From: Bradyrhizobium retamae
GTDB lineage: Bacteria; Pseudomonadota; Alphaproteobacteria; Rhizobiales; Xanthobacteraceae
Reading direction: 5' to 3'
DNA: 64,000 nt
NCBI RefSeq assembly: GCF_001440415.1
Contig: NZ_LLYA01000161.1
Location: forward strand, 19,409-83,408
Under the pieces are notes generated by a model. The model was given only the letters and a program-made list of their open reading frames with translations, searched no databases and was not told where the DNA came from. Every line of letters begins with the position of its first letter. Position 1 is the first letter of the stretch. A program made the position numbers and the translations under genes. Shown here piece by piece: positions 1 through 8,808 of the stretch.

Positions 1-159
1 GAGTTCGACAGCAAGCAGCACAATTGTAACGCGGCGTTGGTCCTCACCTGCGCTCCGGTGAACAATCGGAACGTCGATGCGGATGTGGACGCTGTGATGG
101 CTCGGTTGAGCTACAAGTTCAATCCGTGGCCGACCGGGCCGGTCGTCGCCAGGTACTGA
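1..159 (+). CDS. Outer-membrane beta-barrel protein, C-terminal end (partial)
   Basis: An open frame enters from the left edge and ends at TGA 157-159, giving the last 52 residues of a protein. The tail reads ARLSYKF then GPVVARY, a final beta strand ending in an aromatic residue, as expected for a barrel assembled by the BAM machinery. The same kind of ending closes the two complete barrels at 1668-2468 and 9582-11003, so this is probably a third paralogue of the porin/OmpA-like family. A strong hairpin follows 30 bases later. The N-terminus lies outside the window. Confidence 0.75.
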   Translation, partial: EFDSKQHNCNAALVLTCAPVNNRNVDADVDAVMARLSYKFNPWPTGPVVARY

Positions 160-189
160 TCCACGTACTGAAATCCAGAGACGATGGAA

Positions 190-217
190 AAGCCCCGGCC
201 TTGGCCGGGGCTTTTTT
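190..217 (+). terminator. Rho-independent terminator
   Basis: An 11-bp perfect GC-rich stem (aagccccggcc paired with its complement across a TT loop) is followed by a run of six T. It ends the transcript of the partial outer-membrane gene. Confidence 0.85.
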
Positions 218-251
218 CGTGCAGGCGACGGATCCGGCAAGCCCTCTTTGT

Positions 252-1022
252 CTACCCCATGATCGAATACCCGCCATCAATTGGAATCGCCGTGCCCGTG
301 ACGAAATCCGACGCTGCCGAGGATAGAAATACCGCGATGCCCGCAAAGTCGTCTATCCCGCCCCAGCGCGCCGCGGGCGTGCGCCCCAGCACCCGGTCGT
401 GCAGGCCGTCGATCTCCTGGCGGGCGCGCTTGGTGAGATCAGTGTCGATCCAGCCCGGCAGCACGGCGTTGGCCTGGATGTTGTCGGCTGCCCAGGCGCA
501 GGCGCAGGAACGGGTGAACTGCACGATGCCGCCCTTGCTCGCGGCATAGGCTGGCGTGAAGCTGGCGCCGAAGATCGACATCATCGAGCCGATATTGATG
601 ATCTTGCCGCCGCCGGCCGCTTTCATCGCCGGATAGACCGCCTGCGAGCACAGAAAGGCGCTGGTGAGGTTGGTTTGGATCACGCTGTTCCATTCGGCGA
701 TATCGAGCGCATGCGGCGGCTTGCGGATGTTGATGCCGGCATTGTTGACGAGGATATCGATGCGGCCGAGATCGCGGACGACGCGCTCGACCATGGCGGT
801 GACCGCTGCCTTGTCGGTGACGTCAGCCGCGACCGCAATCGCCTTGGCGCCCCCTTGCGTAAGTTCCGCGACCGCGTCGGCCGACTTGGCTTCGTTACGG
901 CCTACGACTGCGATCGCCGCGCCGGCCTCTGCGAGGCCCCGGGCCATGCCGAGCCCGATGCCGCCATTGCCGCCGGTGACGATGGCTACCTTGCCGGTGA
1001 GGTCGAAGAGTTTTGTGGTCAT
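252..1022 (-). CDS. SDR family NAD(P)-dependent oxidoreductase
   Basis: A 256-residue classical short-chain dehydrogenase/reductase. The nucleotide-binding motif TGGNGGIG is at residues 16-23, NNAG at 93-96, and the active-site YxxxK is Tyr159/Lys163. The length is typical. Overall look is closest to the glucose/gluconate-type dehydrogenases (KduD-like), but the substrate cannot be read from sequence. It stands alone, convergent with the barrel gene on its left. Cytosolic, no signal peptide. Confidence 0.85.
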   Translation of the reverse strand: MTTKLFDLTGKVAIVTGGNGGIGLGMARGLAEAGAAIAVVGRNEAKSADAVAELTQGGAKAIAVAADVTDKAAVTAMVERVVRDLGRIDILVNNAGINIRKPPHALDIAEWNSVIQTNLTSAFLCSQAVYPAMKAAGGGKIINIGSMMSIFGASFTPAYAASKGGIVQFTRSCACAWAADNIQANAVLPGWIDTDLTKRARQEIDGLHDRVLGRTPAARWGGIDDFAGIAVFLSSAASDFVTGTAIPIDGGYSIMG

Positions 1023-1171
1023 TGTTGTTGTCCAGTTTCGTTAGGATGGGTGGAACCAACGGGTCGCGCGAATGCGCGCCCGATGACAGGCTCCGCGATA
1101 CCCATCATCAATCACAGCGTATCAAGTTGATAGGTATCGCTCCGCTCCACCGATCCTACGAATCTACGAGC

Positions 1172-1357
1172 CTAGCGGTTGCCTAGCCAGATCAGGATCA
1201 GGCCGATGGCGGCAAGCACTGCGCCATATCCTGCCCATTGCAGTTGATTGATCATGAAGCTCGATGGCGGCCAGCGAATGGCACCCGTGCCCTGACCGAT
1301 CCACAACAGGCCGATGGCAAGCGCCAGAAAGCCGATGATCGAAAGCGATCTGGCCAT
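1172..1357 (-). CDS. Small two-helix membrane protein, unknown function
   Basis: A 61-residue protein with two hydrophobic segments (about residues 5-22 and 40-57) separated by a short polar loop, ending in NR. A clear Shine-Dalgarno AGGAGG lies 6 bases before the ATG, which supports it as a real gene despite its size. I recognise no functional family; its place is presumably the inner membrane. Confidence 0.7.
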   Translation of the reverse strand: MARSLSIIGFLALAIGLLWIGQGTGAIRWPPSSFMINQLQWAGYGAVLAAIGLILIWLGNR

Positions 1358-1616
1358 GGATTTCCTCCTGCTGCCGTTTCGGCCACTGGACGCCCCGCGG
1401 ATCTATAGTCGGCCCGGCAGGAAACCGTTGCCGGTGGGGGCCGTAGCTTCCGATCGAATACAAAGCCAGCGGCCTTCGCAAGGCTGGAAGTCGCGGCGTC
1501 GCCATCTCGACGGTCATCATGAATGGAGCGCCGGACGGTCATTCTCACGCTTGCCCTGGCGATCGCCGCCGCCCTCATTCGTGACCGGTCGGTGTGGCGC
1601 GGCACCCCGCAGACGC
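1358..1616. other. Intergenic region, nothing recognised
   Basis: Between the small membrane gene and the terminator of the next barrel gene I see no convincing gene, repeat or RNA. The promoter of the small membrane gene should lie at its left end. Confidence 0.5.
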
Positions 1617-1644
1617 AAAAAAGCCCCGGACGATGCCGGGGCTT
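1617..1644 (-). terminator. Rho-independent terminator
   Basis: Stem of about 11 bp (aaaagccccgg / ccggggctttt) with loop acgat. On the minus strand it runs into six T, so it ends the barrel gene at 1668-2468. Confidence 0.85.
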
Positions 1645-1667
1645 TTGAGCTGTCGAGTTAGCAGAGA

Positions 1668-2468
1668 TCAGTACCTGGCGGCGACCGGAGCACCGCCCCA
1701 GTTGAAGCGGTAGACCAGCGAGGTGCTGATGGTCTGTGTCCAGGGCTTGAAGGTCACTGCCGTGCCGGTCGGACCGCCGCCGAAGGCGGGCGTAACCGTC
1801 CCGGGCAAGGTGACGCGATCATAGAAAGCAGAGCGATACTCTGTCTTCATGAACCAGCCGGGAGCCGAGATGCCAAAAAGGTCCAGGTTGTTCTCGACGC
1901 CGCCGCCAATAAACCAGCCATTCCGATCGAAGGAGGGCGTGGTGTAGATACCAGGGCCGCCGCCAGCGGCGATAGTGGTTTGGGTAGTACCCGACCACTC
2001 TGAACCAGAGTAGCCAGCATTAACGTAAGACAACACATTCGGAGCAACCAGATAGCCCAGTCGCACACCAGCGGCATAGCTCGTCTCGAGCTTCATGCGG
2101 CCTTCGGTGGCAAAGAAAGGATCGCTGAGGGAGCCGCGGATATCTCCGAACTGCGCGTCACCGAAAATACCGGCCACCCATCGACCGGCGAACTGCATAT
2201 CATAGCCGGCGCCGACCGTTCCGAACCAGCCGCTGCCGCCATTCCGCTGGTCGCGGGTGATCGCAACGCCACTGGGAAAGTCGACCACGTTGCTATCAGC
2301 GCTCCAGAGCCCGCCGCCGCCACCGCCGAAGATGTAGAAGCCGGTCCAGTTATACACTGCGGCGACGGGAGCCGGCGCCTTGGTGTAGGGGCGGGCCCCG
2401 AGATCAGCCGCCGAGGCCGATCCGGTGAATGCCGCAACCGCGGTCAGAGCGAGCAGTACTTTTTTCAT
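1668..2468 (-). CDS. Outer-membrane beta-barrel protein (porin/OmpA-like family)
   Basis: A 266-residue secreted barrel. A signal peptide starts MKKVLLALTAVAAF and is probably cleaved after SASA near residue 20. The mature start ADLGARPYTKAP and the first strand VYNWTGFYIFGGGGGG are hallmarks of the rhizobial surface-barrel family. The last residues GAPVAARY end in an aromatic residue. The ATG at 2468 is preferred over a start 56 codons upstream because it has an AAGGAA ribosome site and begins the signal peptide. Same family as the entries at 1-159 and 9582-11003. Confidence 0.85.
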   Translation of the reverse strand: MKKVLLALTAVAAFTGSASAADLGARPYTKAPAPVAAVYNWTGFYIFGGGGGGLWSADSNVVDFPSGVAITRDQRNGGSGWFGTVGAGYDMQFAGRWVAGIFGDAQFGDIRGSLSDPFFATEGRMKLETSYAAGVRLGYLVAPNVLSYVNAGYSGSEWSGTTQTTIAAGGGPGIYTTPSFDRNGWFIGGGVENNLDLFGISAPGWFMKTEYRSAFYDRVTLPGTVTPAFGGGPTGTAVTFKPWTQTISTSLVYRFNWGGAPVAARY

Positions 2469-2689
2469 GTCCAGTTCCTTAACTTCTCGTTCGCTTGACG
2501 AGGTGCGCGAGCGCCGATTCCCAAAATCCAGTAGCGTGACTATACGCAGTTCCGGCCAAATTGCTGTTGCGGGGGAAGCACACTGGGCCGAAAAGGAACG
2601 CTGGCAAAAGCTCGAAAGACGGGCAGATTTCGCCAATTACCGGCCAGAATGGCCGGAAATTGCTCGAAAATCGCCCGGTTCCGAATGAA

Positions 2690-4744
2690 TCAGACGTCCA
2701 GCAGCTCGTCGCTGGCGAACTCCGCCTTGTCCGAGATGAAGGCGAATCTGGCCTCCGCCTTGGTTCCCATCAGCCGCTCGACAGAATCGGCCGTGCCTTC
2801 GCGGTCGTCGGCCAGCAACACCACCCGCAGCAAGGTGCGCTTGGCTGGGTCCATGGTGGTTTCCTTGAGCTGGGCCGACATCATCTCGCCAAGCCCCTTG
2901 AACCGGCTGACATCCACCTTGGCATTGGCGTTGAACTCGCTCTTCAGCAGCGCTTCCTTGTGGGCGTCGTCGCGGGCGTAGATCGTTTTGCTGCCGTGGG
3001 TCAGCTTGTACAGCGGCGGCACCGCCAGATAGAGGTGGCCCTCGTCGATCAACCGCGGCGTGAGCCGGTAGAAGAACGTAATCAACAACGAGGCGATATG
3101 CGCGCCGTCGACATCGGCGTCGGTCATGATGATGATGCGGGAATAGCGCAAATCCTCTTCGCGATAATGCGCAAGCGTACCGCAGCCGATCGCCTGCATC
3201 AGGTCGGAGAGCTGGGCGTTGGCGGTGAGCTTGTCCTTGCCGGCGGATGCAACGTTGAGGATTTTTCCGCGTAGAGGCAGAACGGCCTGGGTCTTGCGGT
3301 CGCGGGCGTGCTTGGCAGTGCCGCCAGCCGAGTCGCCCTCGACGATGAACAGCTCGGAGCCTTCCGCGGCCGTATTGGTGCAGTCGGTGAGCTTGCCCGG
3401 CAGGCGCAGCTTCTTCACCGCGGTCTTCCGCGAGATTTCCTTTTCGGCGCGTCGGCGCAACCGCTCGTCGGCGCGCTCGATGACGAAATCCAGGAGCTTG
3501 TTGGCCTGCAGCGGATTGCCCGACAGCCAGTGATCGAACGGATCCTTGATCGCCTGTTCGACGATCTTCTGGGCCTCTGCGGTGGCGAGACGATCCTTGG
3601 TCTGGCCCTGGAATTCCGGCTCGCGCACGAACACGGACAGCATCACCGCAGCTCCCACCATGACGTCTTCCGACGTGACGGGCGCGGCGCGCTTGCCCTG
3701 GCCGATGCGCTCGGCGTGGTCTTTCAAGCCGCGCAGCATCGCGCTGCGCATGCCGGATTCATGGGTGCCGCCGTCGGGCGTCGGCACGGTGTTGCAGTAA
3801 GAGGAGAGGAAGCCGTCGGCATCCGCGGTCCACGCGACCGCCCATTCGCAGGCGCCATGGGCGCCGTTGCGCCCCGACTTGCCAGAGAAGATATCCGGAT
3901 GCACCAGCGTATCGGCGTGAATGGCGGCGGCGAGATAGTCCTTCAGGCCGCCCGGGAAGTGGAAACTGTCCTCGGCCGGCACGTCCTCGATGCCCTTCAG
4001 CAGCGTGGGATCGCAGCGCCAGCGGATCTCGACGCCGCCGAACAGATAGGCTTTCGAGCGCGTCATCTTGAACAGGCGCTGCGGCTTGAAGGCCGCCTTG
4101 ACGCCGAAGATGTCGGTGTCCGGCTTGAAGCGGATGCGGGTGCCGCGGCGGTTGTTGATCTTGCCGAGGTCCTCGAGCTTGCCCTTGGGATGGCCGCGTT
4201 CAAAACTCATCCGGTAGAGCTTTTGACTGCGCGCGACTTCGACCTCGAGCCGCGAGGAGAGGGCGTTGACCACGGAGACGCCGACGCCGTGCAGGCCGCC
4301 CGATGTCTCGTAGACCTTGGAGTCGAACTTGCCGCCGGAATGCAGCGTGCACATGATGACTTCGAGCGCCGACTTCTTCGGAAATTTCGGATGCGGATCG
4401 ACCGGGATGCCGCGGCCATTATCGGTGACGGTCAGAAAGCCATCGGCGCTCAGTTCCACCTCGATGAACGAGGCATGCCCTGCCAGCGCCTCGTCCATGG
4501 CATTGTCGATGACTTCGGCGAACAGGTGGTGCAGCGCCTTTTCGTCCGTGCCGCCGATGTACATGCCGGGGCGGCGGCGCACCGGTTCCAAGCCTTCCAG
4601 CACCTCGATGTCGGCCGCAGTATAGCCTGCCTCGGCGCTGGTGCCGCGCGAAGCGGCCTTGGGCGCTGCGCGGCCTTTCCCTTCCGCGGCGAACAGATCG
4701 TTGGCGGATTTGGCTTTTGTAGCTGATTTCAATGACTTGGACAT
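2690..4744 (-). CDS. parE: DNA topoisomerase IV subunit B
   Basis: A 684-residue type IIA topoisomerase ATPase subunit that works with ParC to decatenate daughter chromosomes. In order: an N-terminal extension rich in Lys/Ala (about 45 residues), a GHKL ATPase domain with EVIDNAMDEAL, DNGRGIPVD and GGLHGVGVSVVNAL, a transducer domain, and a TOPRIM domain with FIVEGDSAGG and MTDADVDGAHI. The length and the absence of a GyrB-type insert favour ParE over GyrB. It is a single-gene unit flanked by gene-free stretches. Confidence 0.95.
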   Translation of the reverse strand: MSKSLKSATKAKSANDLFAAEGKGRAAPKAASRGTSAEAGYTAADIEVLEGLEPVRRRPGMYIGGTDEKALHHLFAEVIDNAMDEALAGHASFIEVELSADGFLTVTDNGRGIPVDPHPKFPKKSALEVIMCTLHSGGKFDSKVYETSGGLHGVGVSVVNALSSRLEVEVARSQKLYRMSFERGHPKGKLEDLGKINNRRGTRIRFKPDTDIFGVKAAFKPQRLFKMTRSKAYLFGGVEIRWRCDPTLLKGIEDVPAEDSFHFPGGLKDYLAAAIHADTLVHPDIFSGKSGRNGAHGACEWAVAWTADADGFLSSYCNTVPTPDGGTHESGMRSAMLRGLKDHAERIGQGKRAAPVTSEDVMVGAAVMLSVFVREPEFQGQTKDRLATAEAQKIVEQAIKDPFDHWLSGNPLQANKLLDFVIERADERLRRRAEKEISRKTAVKKLRLPGKLTDCTNTAAEGSELFIVEGDSAGGTAKHARDRKTQAVLPLRGKILNVASAGKDKLTANAQLSDLMQAIGCGTLAHYREEDLRYSRIIIMTDADVDGAHIASLLITFFYRLTPRLIDEGHLYLAVPPLYKLTHGSKTIYARDDAHKEALLKSEFNANAKVDVSRFKGLGEMMSAQLKETTMDPAKRTLLRVVLLADDREGTADSVERLMGTKAEARFAFISDKAEFASDELLDV

Positions 4745-5111
4745 GTCTCTTTAGGTGTTGCGCGCGATCTCGCGCGAGCGAATCGGTCGCTGTGACTATG
4801 CCACGGATGGGCTGAAAAGGTGACGGCGGGCTAGCGCGATGCGCTTCTTCCCTGCTGTTGCACCGGACTGCAAGGCCATACCAGTCTCGTGCGCCTCTGA
4901 ACAGAGAACCGCAACGCCCTCGGCTATCACTTGGACAGATCGGGGTTTTTCGCGGGCATTGATCGCGGCTACGGCAAGCCGACACGGTGCTATCACATCC
5001 CGTGCCAGCCCTTGTGACTTGAAGTCACGCAAGGGGCTGGCTTAGTTGTCGCATAACCTTGAATCAGACGAAAGTTCAAGGGTGTGAACGGGCGGGGAAG
5101 GCACTCAAGAC
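4745..5111. other. Intergenic region with a long imperfect hairpin
   Basis: No gene is visible. Near its right end (5005-5042) lies an imperfect inverted repeat with arms gccagcccttgtgactt and aagtcacgcaaggggctggc, about 16 pairs with small bulges. It lacks a T-run, so it is not an obvious terminator. The parE promoter should lie at the left end and that of the DedA gene at the right end. Confidence 0.5.
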
Positions 5112-5642
5112 ATGGAAGACTATGTGCGCGCCCTGGCTGATTTCGTGCGCGACAACCAGGCGTGGGCCGCACCGATTGTCCTGGTGCTGGCATTCGGCGA
5201 GTCGCTTGCCTTCGTCTCGTTGCTGGTGCCGGCCTGGGGGGCGCTGGTCGCGATCGGCGCGCTGATCGGCGTCAGCGGCATCAGTTTCTGGCCGGTCTGG
5301 CTCGCCGGCGGCATCGGCGCGGCGCTCGGCGACTGGGTCTCCTACTGGTTCGGCTACCGCTACAAGGAGCATGTCGCAGAGATGTGGCCTTTGTCGTGCT
5401 ATCCCGAGATCCTGCCGCGCGGCGAGGAATTCGTGAAAAAATGGGGCGTGCCCTCGATCTTCATCGGCCGATTCTTCGGGCCGCTGCGCGCCTCGGTGCC
5501 GCTAGCCGCCGGCATTTTCGAGATGTCATATTGGCCCTTTCAGATCGCCAATTTTGTCTCGGCGCTGGTCTGGTCGGCCGTTCTGCTGCTGGTGGGCGAC
5601 GTCATGGGGAAGATCGCCGAATGGCTTTGGCGGGTGGTGTAG
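5112..5642 (+). CDS. DedA family membrane protein
   Basis: A 176-residue integral membrane protein of the DedA/SNARE-associated family, whose better known members act as undecaprenyl-phosphate or phospholipid flippases. Visible features: the early hydrophobic segment with FGESLAFVSLLVPA, the GxALGDWVSYWFGYRYK stretch, the F..RF.GPLRA motif near residue 120, and a C-terminal membrane helix. The length is slightly short for DedA (about 200) but the core is complete. No operon partner is evident. Confidence 0.85.
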   Translation: MEDYVRALADFVRDNQAWAAPIVLVLAFGESLAFVSLLVPAWGALVAIGALIGVSGISFWPVWLAGGIGAALGDWVSYWFGYRYKEHVAEMWPLSCYPEILPRGEEFVKKWGVPSIFIGRFFGPLRASVPLAAGIFEMSYWPFQIANFVSALVWSAVLLLVGDVMGKIAEWLWRVV

Positions 5643-5836
5643 CATCGAACGGAATAAGTGGATGACGGGGGTGTTAGCCCCAACATCGGTAGACAACAGC
5701 CTCTTCGCATTGCCGTCGTGTCGTCGCGCTATTGCAGAAGTGCGGATAGGTCCAGCGGCAACCGAACCAAGGGCACGCATCGAAGCGGGGTGAATCCCGC
5801 CCTCGTGTCCATCATCTCACTGGGGAGAACATCACC

Positions 5837-6826
5837 ATGGAACTGACACGTCGTCACGCACTCACTTGCGCCGCGGCGCTCGCCGCCGCGCCGCTGTTGC
5901 CGCAGGCGCCCGCCAGGGCGGCCGCCCCTGTGGCGGACAAGCAGGCGCCGAGCTTCTATCGCTACAAGGTGGGCGATGCCCAGGTGACGGCCATTTCTGA
6001 CGGCGTCAACAATTTCGCGCTGCCCGACACGTTCGTGCTCAACGCCAAGAAGGACGAAGTCAACGCGGCGCTCGAAAAGGCCTTCATGCCGAAGGATAAG
6101 ATGTCGATCCAGTTCGCGCCGCTGGTCATCAATACCGGTGGCAAGCTCGTGGTGGTCGATACCGGCAACGGCGCCGCGGCCTTTGCATCGAGCAAGGGCA
6201 ATGTCGGACAGTTCGGCGCCAACATGGTCGCCGCGGGCTTCGACCCGAAGGCGGTCGACATCGTCGTGATCTCGCACTTCCACGGCGACCACATCAACGG
6301 CCTTTTGACCGCGGAGAACGCGCCGACTTTCCCCAATGCCGAGGTGTTGGTGCCGGCGGCGGAATGGAAATACTTCATGGACGACGGCGAGATGAGCCGT
6401 GCGCCGGAAGGGCGGATGCAGACCGTGTTCAAGAACGCCCGCCGCGTGCTCGAGGCAGGCCTCAAGAAGAAGGTGACGCCCTATGAGTGGGGCAAGGAAG
6501 TAGCGCCCGGAATGACGGCGGTGGAAACCATCGGCCACACGCCGGGCCACACGTCCTATGTTCTCGCATCCGGCTCCGACAAGGTGTTCATCCAATCTGA
6601 TGTCACCAATCTGCCGGCGCTGTTCGTCGCCAATCCGGGCTGGCACCTGATGTTCGACCAGGATCCGGCATTGGCGGAAAAGACCCGCCGCCGGGTCTAC
6701 GACATGCTGGTCGCCGACAAGATGCGGGTCCAGGGCTTCCATTACCCGTTCCCGGCCAACGGTTTTGTCGAAAAGGACGGCAATAGCTACCGGCTGATCC
6801 CGGCGCCGTGGAGTCCGGTGATCTGA
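5837..6826 (+). CDS. MBL-fold metallo-hydrolase, exported
   Basis: A 329-residue protein with an N-terminal export signal (TRRHALTCAAALAAAP, cleaved around residue 30) and a metallo-beta-lactamase domain. The dinuclear zinc motif HFHGDH is at residues 147-152, with later ligands in the GHTPGHTSY segment. The twin Arg suggests Tat export to the periplasm. The start is backed by GGGGAGAA upstream. Substrate unknown: the family ranges over lactonases, thioesterases and quinoprotein-associated hydrolases. Confidence 0.85.
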   Translation: MELTRRHALTCAAALAAAPLLPQAPARAAAPVADKQAPSFYRYKVGDAQVTAISDGVNNFALPDTFVLNAKKDEVNAALEKAFMPKDKMSIQFAPLVINTGGKLVVVDTGNGAAAFASSKGNVGQFGANMVAAGFDPKAVDIVVISHFHGDHINGLLTAENAPTFPNAEVLVPAAEWKYFMDDGEMSRAPEGRMQTVFKNARRVLEAGLKKKVTPYEWGKEVAPGMTAVETIGHTPGHTSYVLASGSDKVFIQSDVTNLPALFVANPGWHLMFDQDPALAEKTRRRVYDMLVADKMRVQGFHYPFPANGFVEKDGNSYRLIPAPWSPVI

Positions 6827-6868
6827 CACCAGACCCTGCCGGAATGGCAGTCATAACTTGACGTCCGG

Positions 6869-6894
6869 TGGGCGCGGCCTTATAGCCGCGCCCA
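6869..6894 (+). terminator. Possible terminator hairpin
   Basis: A 10-bp stem (tgggcgcggc / gccgcgccca) stands 43 bases after the MBL-fold gene stop. There is no T-run, so it may be only a structured 3' end. Confidence 0.4.
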
Positions 6895-7069
6895 TGACTA
6901 TCGCCGCGACCATCACCATCGCTCGCCGCCGCCGCGCCATCGTCGCGGTATGGGCGGACGTCTGCGTTTGAGATTGTCGCCTCTGCCGCCGGATCCGGTC
7001 CCGCGGCTTCTCCCTTTTCCAGAAAACGCGGTCTGAACTGGCGGCTCCTACGTCAAGCAGGAGTTTAAG

Positions 7070-7756
7070 ATGTATACGCCACCACCGTTCAAGTCCGACC
7101 GCGCCGCGAGCCTGGCGTTTGCAGAAGCGCGCGGCTTTGGTTTGGCCTGCGCGTGGGATGGCAACAAGCCGGTCGCCTCGTCGCTGCCGTTCTATCTGAC
7201 CTCGGCCAATGACGGCACGCCGCGCGCGGCATTTCACGTCGCGCGGCAAAATCCGCTGGTGAAGCTCGCCGGTGGCGCGACCCCGTGGCTGTTGGCCGTC
7301 AATGGCACCGATACCTATGTGTCGCCGGACTGGTATGTGTCGCCGGATCAGGTGCCGACCTGGCTCTATCAGGCCGTGCATCTGACCGGCCCGGTGCGGG
7401 TGATGTCGGACGATGAACTCGCCCAGCAGATCGATACGCTGAGCGCGAAGTTTGAGGAGCGGCTGTTGCCGAAGAAGCCGTGGCTGTCGTCAAAGATGAC
7501 GGCGGGGCGGCTGGCGGCGATGAAGAAGGCGATCGTGGGACTCGAGATGACGGTCGAAGAGGTGGAGGGCAGCTTCAAGCTGAACCAGCACAAGTCGGAC
7601 GCCGACTACACCGCGCTGGCCCAGGCGCTCGCCTCGCAAGGCGACGCCGACGCGCGCGAAATCGCGGCCCTGATGCGCGCGGCAAGGCCGCTGGCGTTCG
7701 CGGCGGTTACAGTACAAGACATGCAAACGACGACGCTTGAAGAAAGGAACGCGTGA
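7070..7756 (+). CDS. FMN-binding negative transcriptional regulator, PaiB family
   Basis: A 228-residue protein matching the PaiB/FMN-binding split-barrel family from its start MYTPPPFKSDR through VASSLPFYL, HVARQNPL and the YVSPDWY segment to KLNQHKSDAD. Founding members in Bacillus repress protease and sporulation genes; in proteobacteria the role is poorly known and flavin binding is the better supported property. AGGAG lies just before the ATG. Its TGA overlaps the first codon of argC, so the two are co-translated. Confidence 0.85.
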   Translation: MYTPPPFKSDRAASLAFAEARGFGLACAWDGNKPVASSLPFYLTSANDGTPRAAFHVARQNPLVKLAGGATPWLLAVNGTDTYVSPDWYVSPDQVPTWLYQAVHLTGPVRVMSDDELAQQIDTLSAKFEERLLPKKPWLSSKMTAGRLAAMKKAIVGLEMTVEEVEGSFKLNQHKSDADYTALAQALASQGDADAREIAALMRAARPLAFAAVTVQDMQTTTLEERNA

Positions 7757-8808
7757 TGAGCTCGAAAAAGAAGATCGGCATTCTCGGTGCCTCCGGTTAC
7801 ACCGGAGCCGACGCGGTGCGCCTGTTGGCGCGGCATCCGAACGCCGAGATCACCGCGCTCACCGCCAACACCCACGCCGGCAAGTCGATGGGCGACGTGT
7901 TCCCGCATTTCTTCATGCTCGATCTGCCGAAGCTGGTCGAGTGGGAGAAGGTCGACTGGACCGGCCTCGACGCGGTATTCTGCGGGCTGCCGCACGGCAC
8001 CACGCAGGAGATCATCGCCGCCGTCCTCAGGGCCAATCCCAACATCAAGGTGCTCGACATGTCCGCCGATTTCCGGCTGCGCAACAAGGACACCTATGCG
8101 CAATGGTACGGCCATGAGCACCGGGCGCTCGAACTACAGGGCGAGGCCGTCTACGGCCTCACCGAATTCTACCGCGAGAAGATCGCGGCCGCGCGGCTGG
8201 TCGCCTGTCCCGGCTGTTACCCGACCGCGGCGCTGCTCGCGCTGGTGCCGCTCGCCAAGGCAAAACTGATCGACGTCGACGACATCGTCATCGACGCCAA
8301 GTCGGGCGTTACCGGCGCCGGGCGCGGCCTGAAGCAGAACACGCTGTTCAGCGAAGCGGGCGAGGGGTTGTCGCCCTATTCGGTCGGCACCCACCGGCAC
8401 GCGCCCGAGATCGAGCAGGAGATCGGCGTTGCCGCTGGTACAGCGGTGACGGTCAACTTCACGCCGCATCTGATCCCGATGGCGCGTGGCGAACTCTGCA
8501 CGTCCTATGTCAGGCTCAACGGCGGCGCGACGCCGGACGATCTGCGGGCCGCGCTGGAGAAGGCCTACGCCAACGAGCCGTTTGTGCATGTCGCCAAGAA
8601 GAGCGTGCTGCCGCAGACCCAGAACGTGCGCGGCTCCAACTATGTGCAGATCGGCGTCGTCGCCGACCGCATCAAAAACCGGGCGATCGTGATTTCCACG
8701 CTCGACAACCTGGTGAAGGGCTCGGCTGGGCAGGCGATCCAGAACATGAACCTGATGTTCGGATTGCCCGAGACGGCGGGCCTGCAGCAGATCGCGCTGT
8801 TCCCGTGA
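7756..8808 (+). CDS. argC: N-acetyl-gamma-glutamyl-phosphate reductase
   Basis: A 350-residue NADPH-dependent reductase for the third step of arginine synthesis. The Rossmann motif GASGYTGAD is at about residues 11-19, and the catalytic Cys is in ACPGCYPTA near residue 154. I prefer ATG at 7756 to the in-frame GTG at 7753 because of its spacing to AAAGGA, but the two cannot be separated firmly. The gene overlaps the paiB-like stop upstream and the methyltransferase start downstream, forming a three-gene unit. Confidence 0.93.
   Translation: MSSKKKIGILGASGYTGADAVRLLARHPNAEITALTANTHAGKSMGDVFPHFFMLDLPKLVEWEKVDWTGLDAVFCGLPHGTTQEIIAAVLRANPNIKVLDMSADFRLRNKDTYAQWYGHEHRALELQGEAVYGLTEFYREKIAAARLVACPGCYPTAALLALVPLAKAKLIDVDDIVIDAKSGVTGAGRGLKQNTLFSEAGEGLSPYSVGTHRHAPEIEQEIGVAAGTAVTVNFTPHLIPMARGELCTSYVRLNGGATPDDLRAALEKAYANEPFVHVAKKSVLPQTQNVRGSNYVQIGVVADRIKNRAIVISTLDNLVKGSAGQAIQNMNLMFGLPETAGLQQIALFP

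Noticed and set aside
3308..4726. A 472-codon open frame on the plus strand opposite parE
   Set aside because: It is the antisense of a gene with unmistakable topoisomerase motifs. Long antisense frames are expected in GC-rich coding DNA, and its product has shadow-type composition (many Arg, His, Val, Gly) without family motifs.
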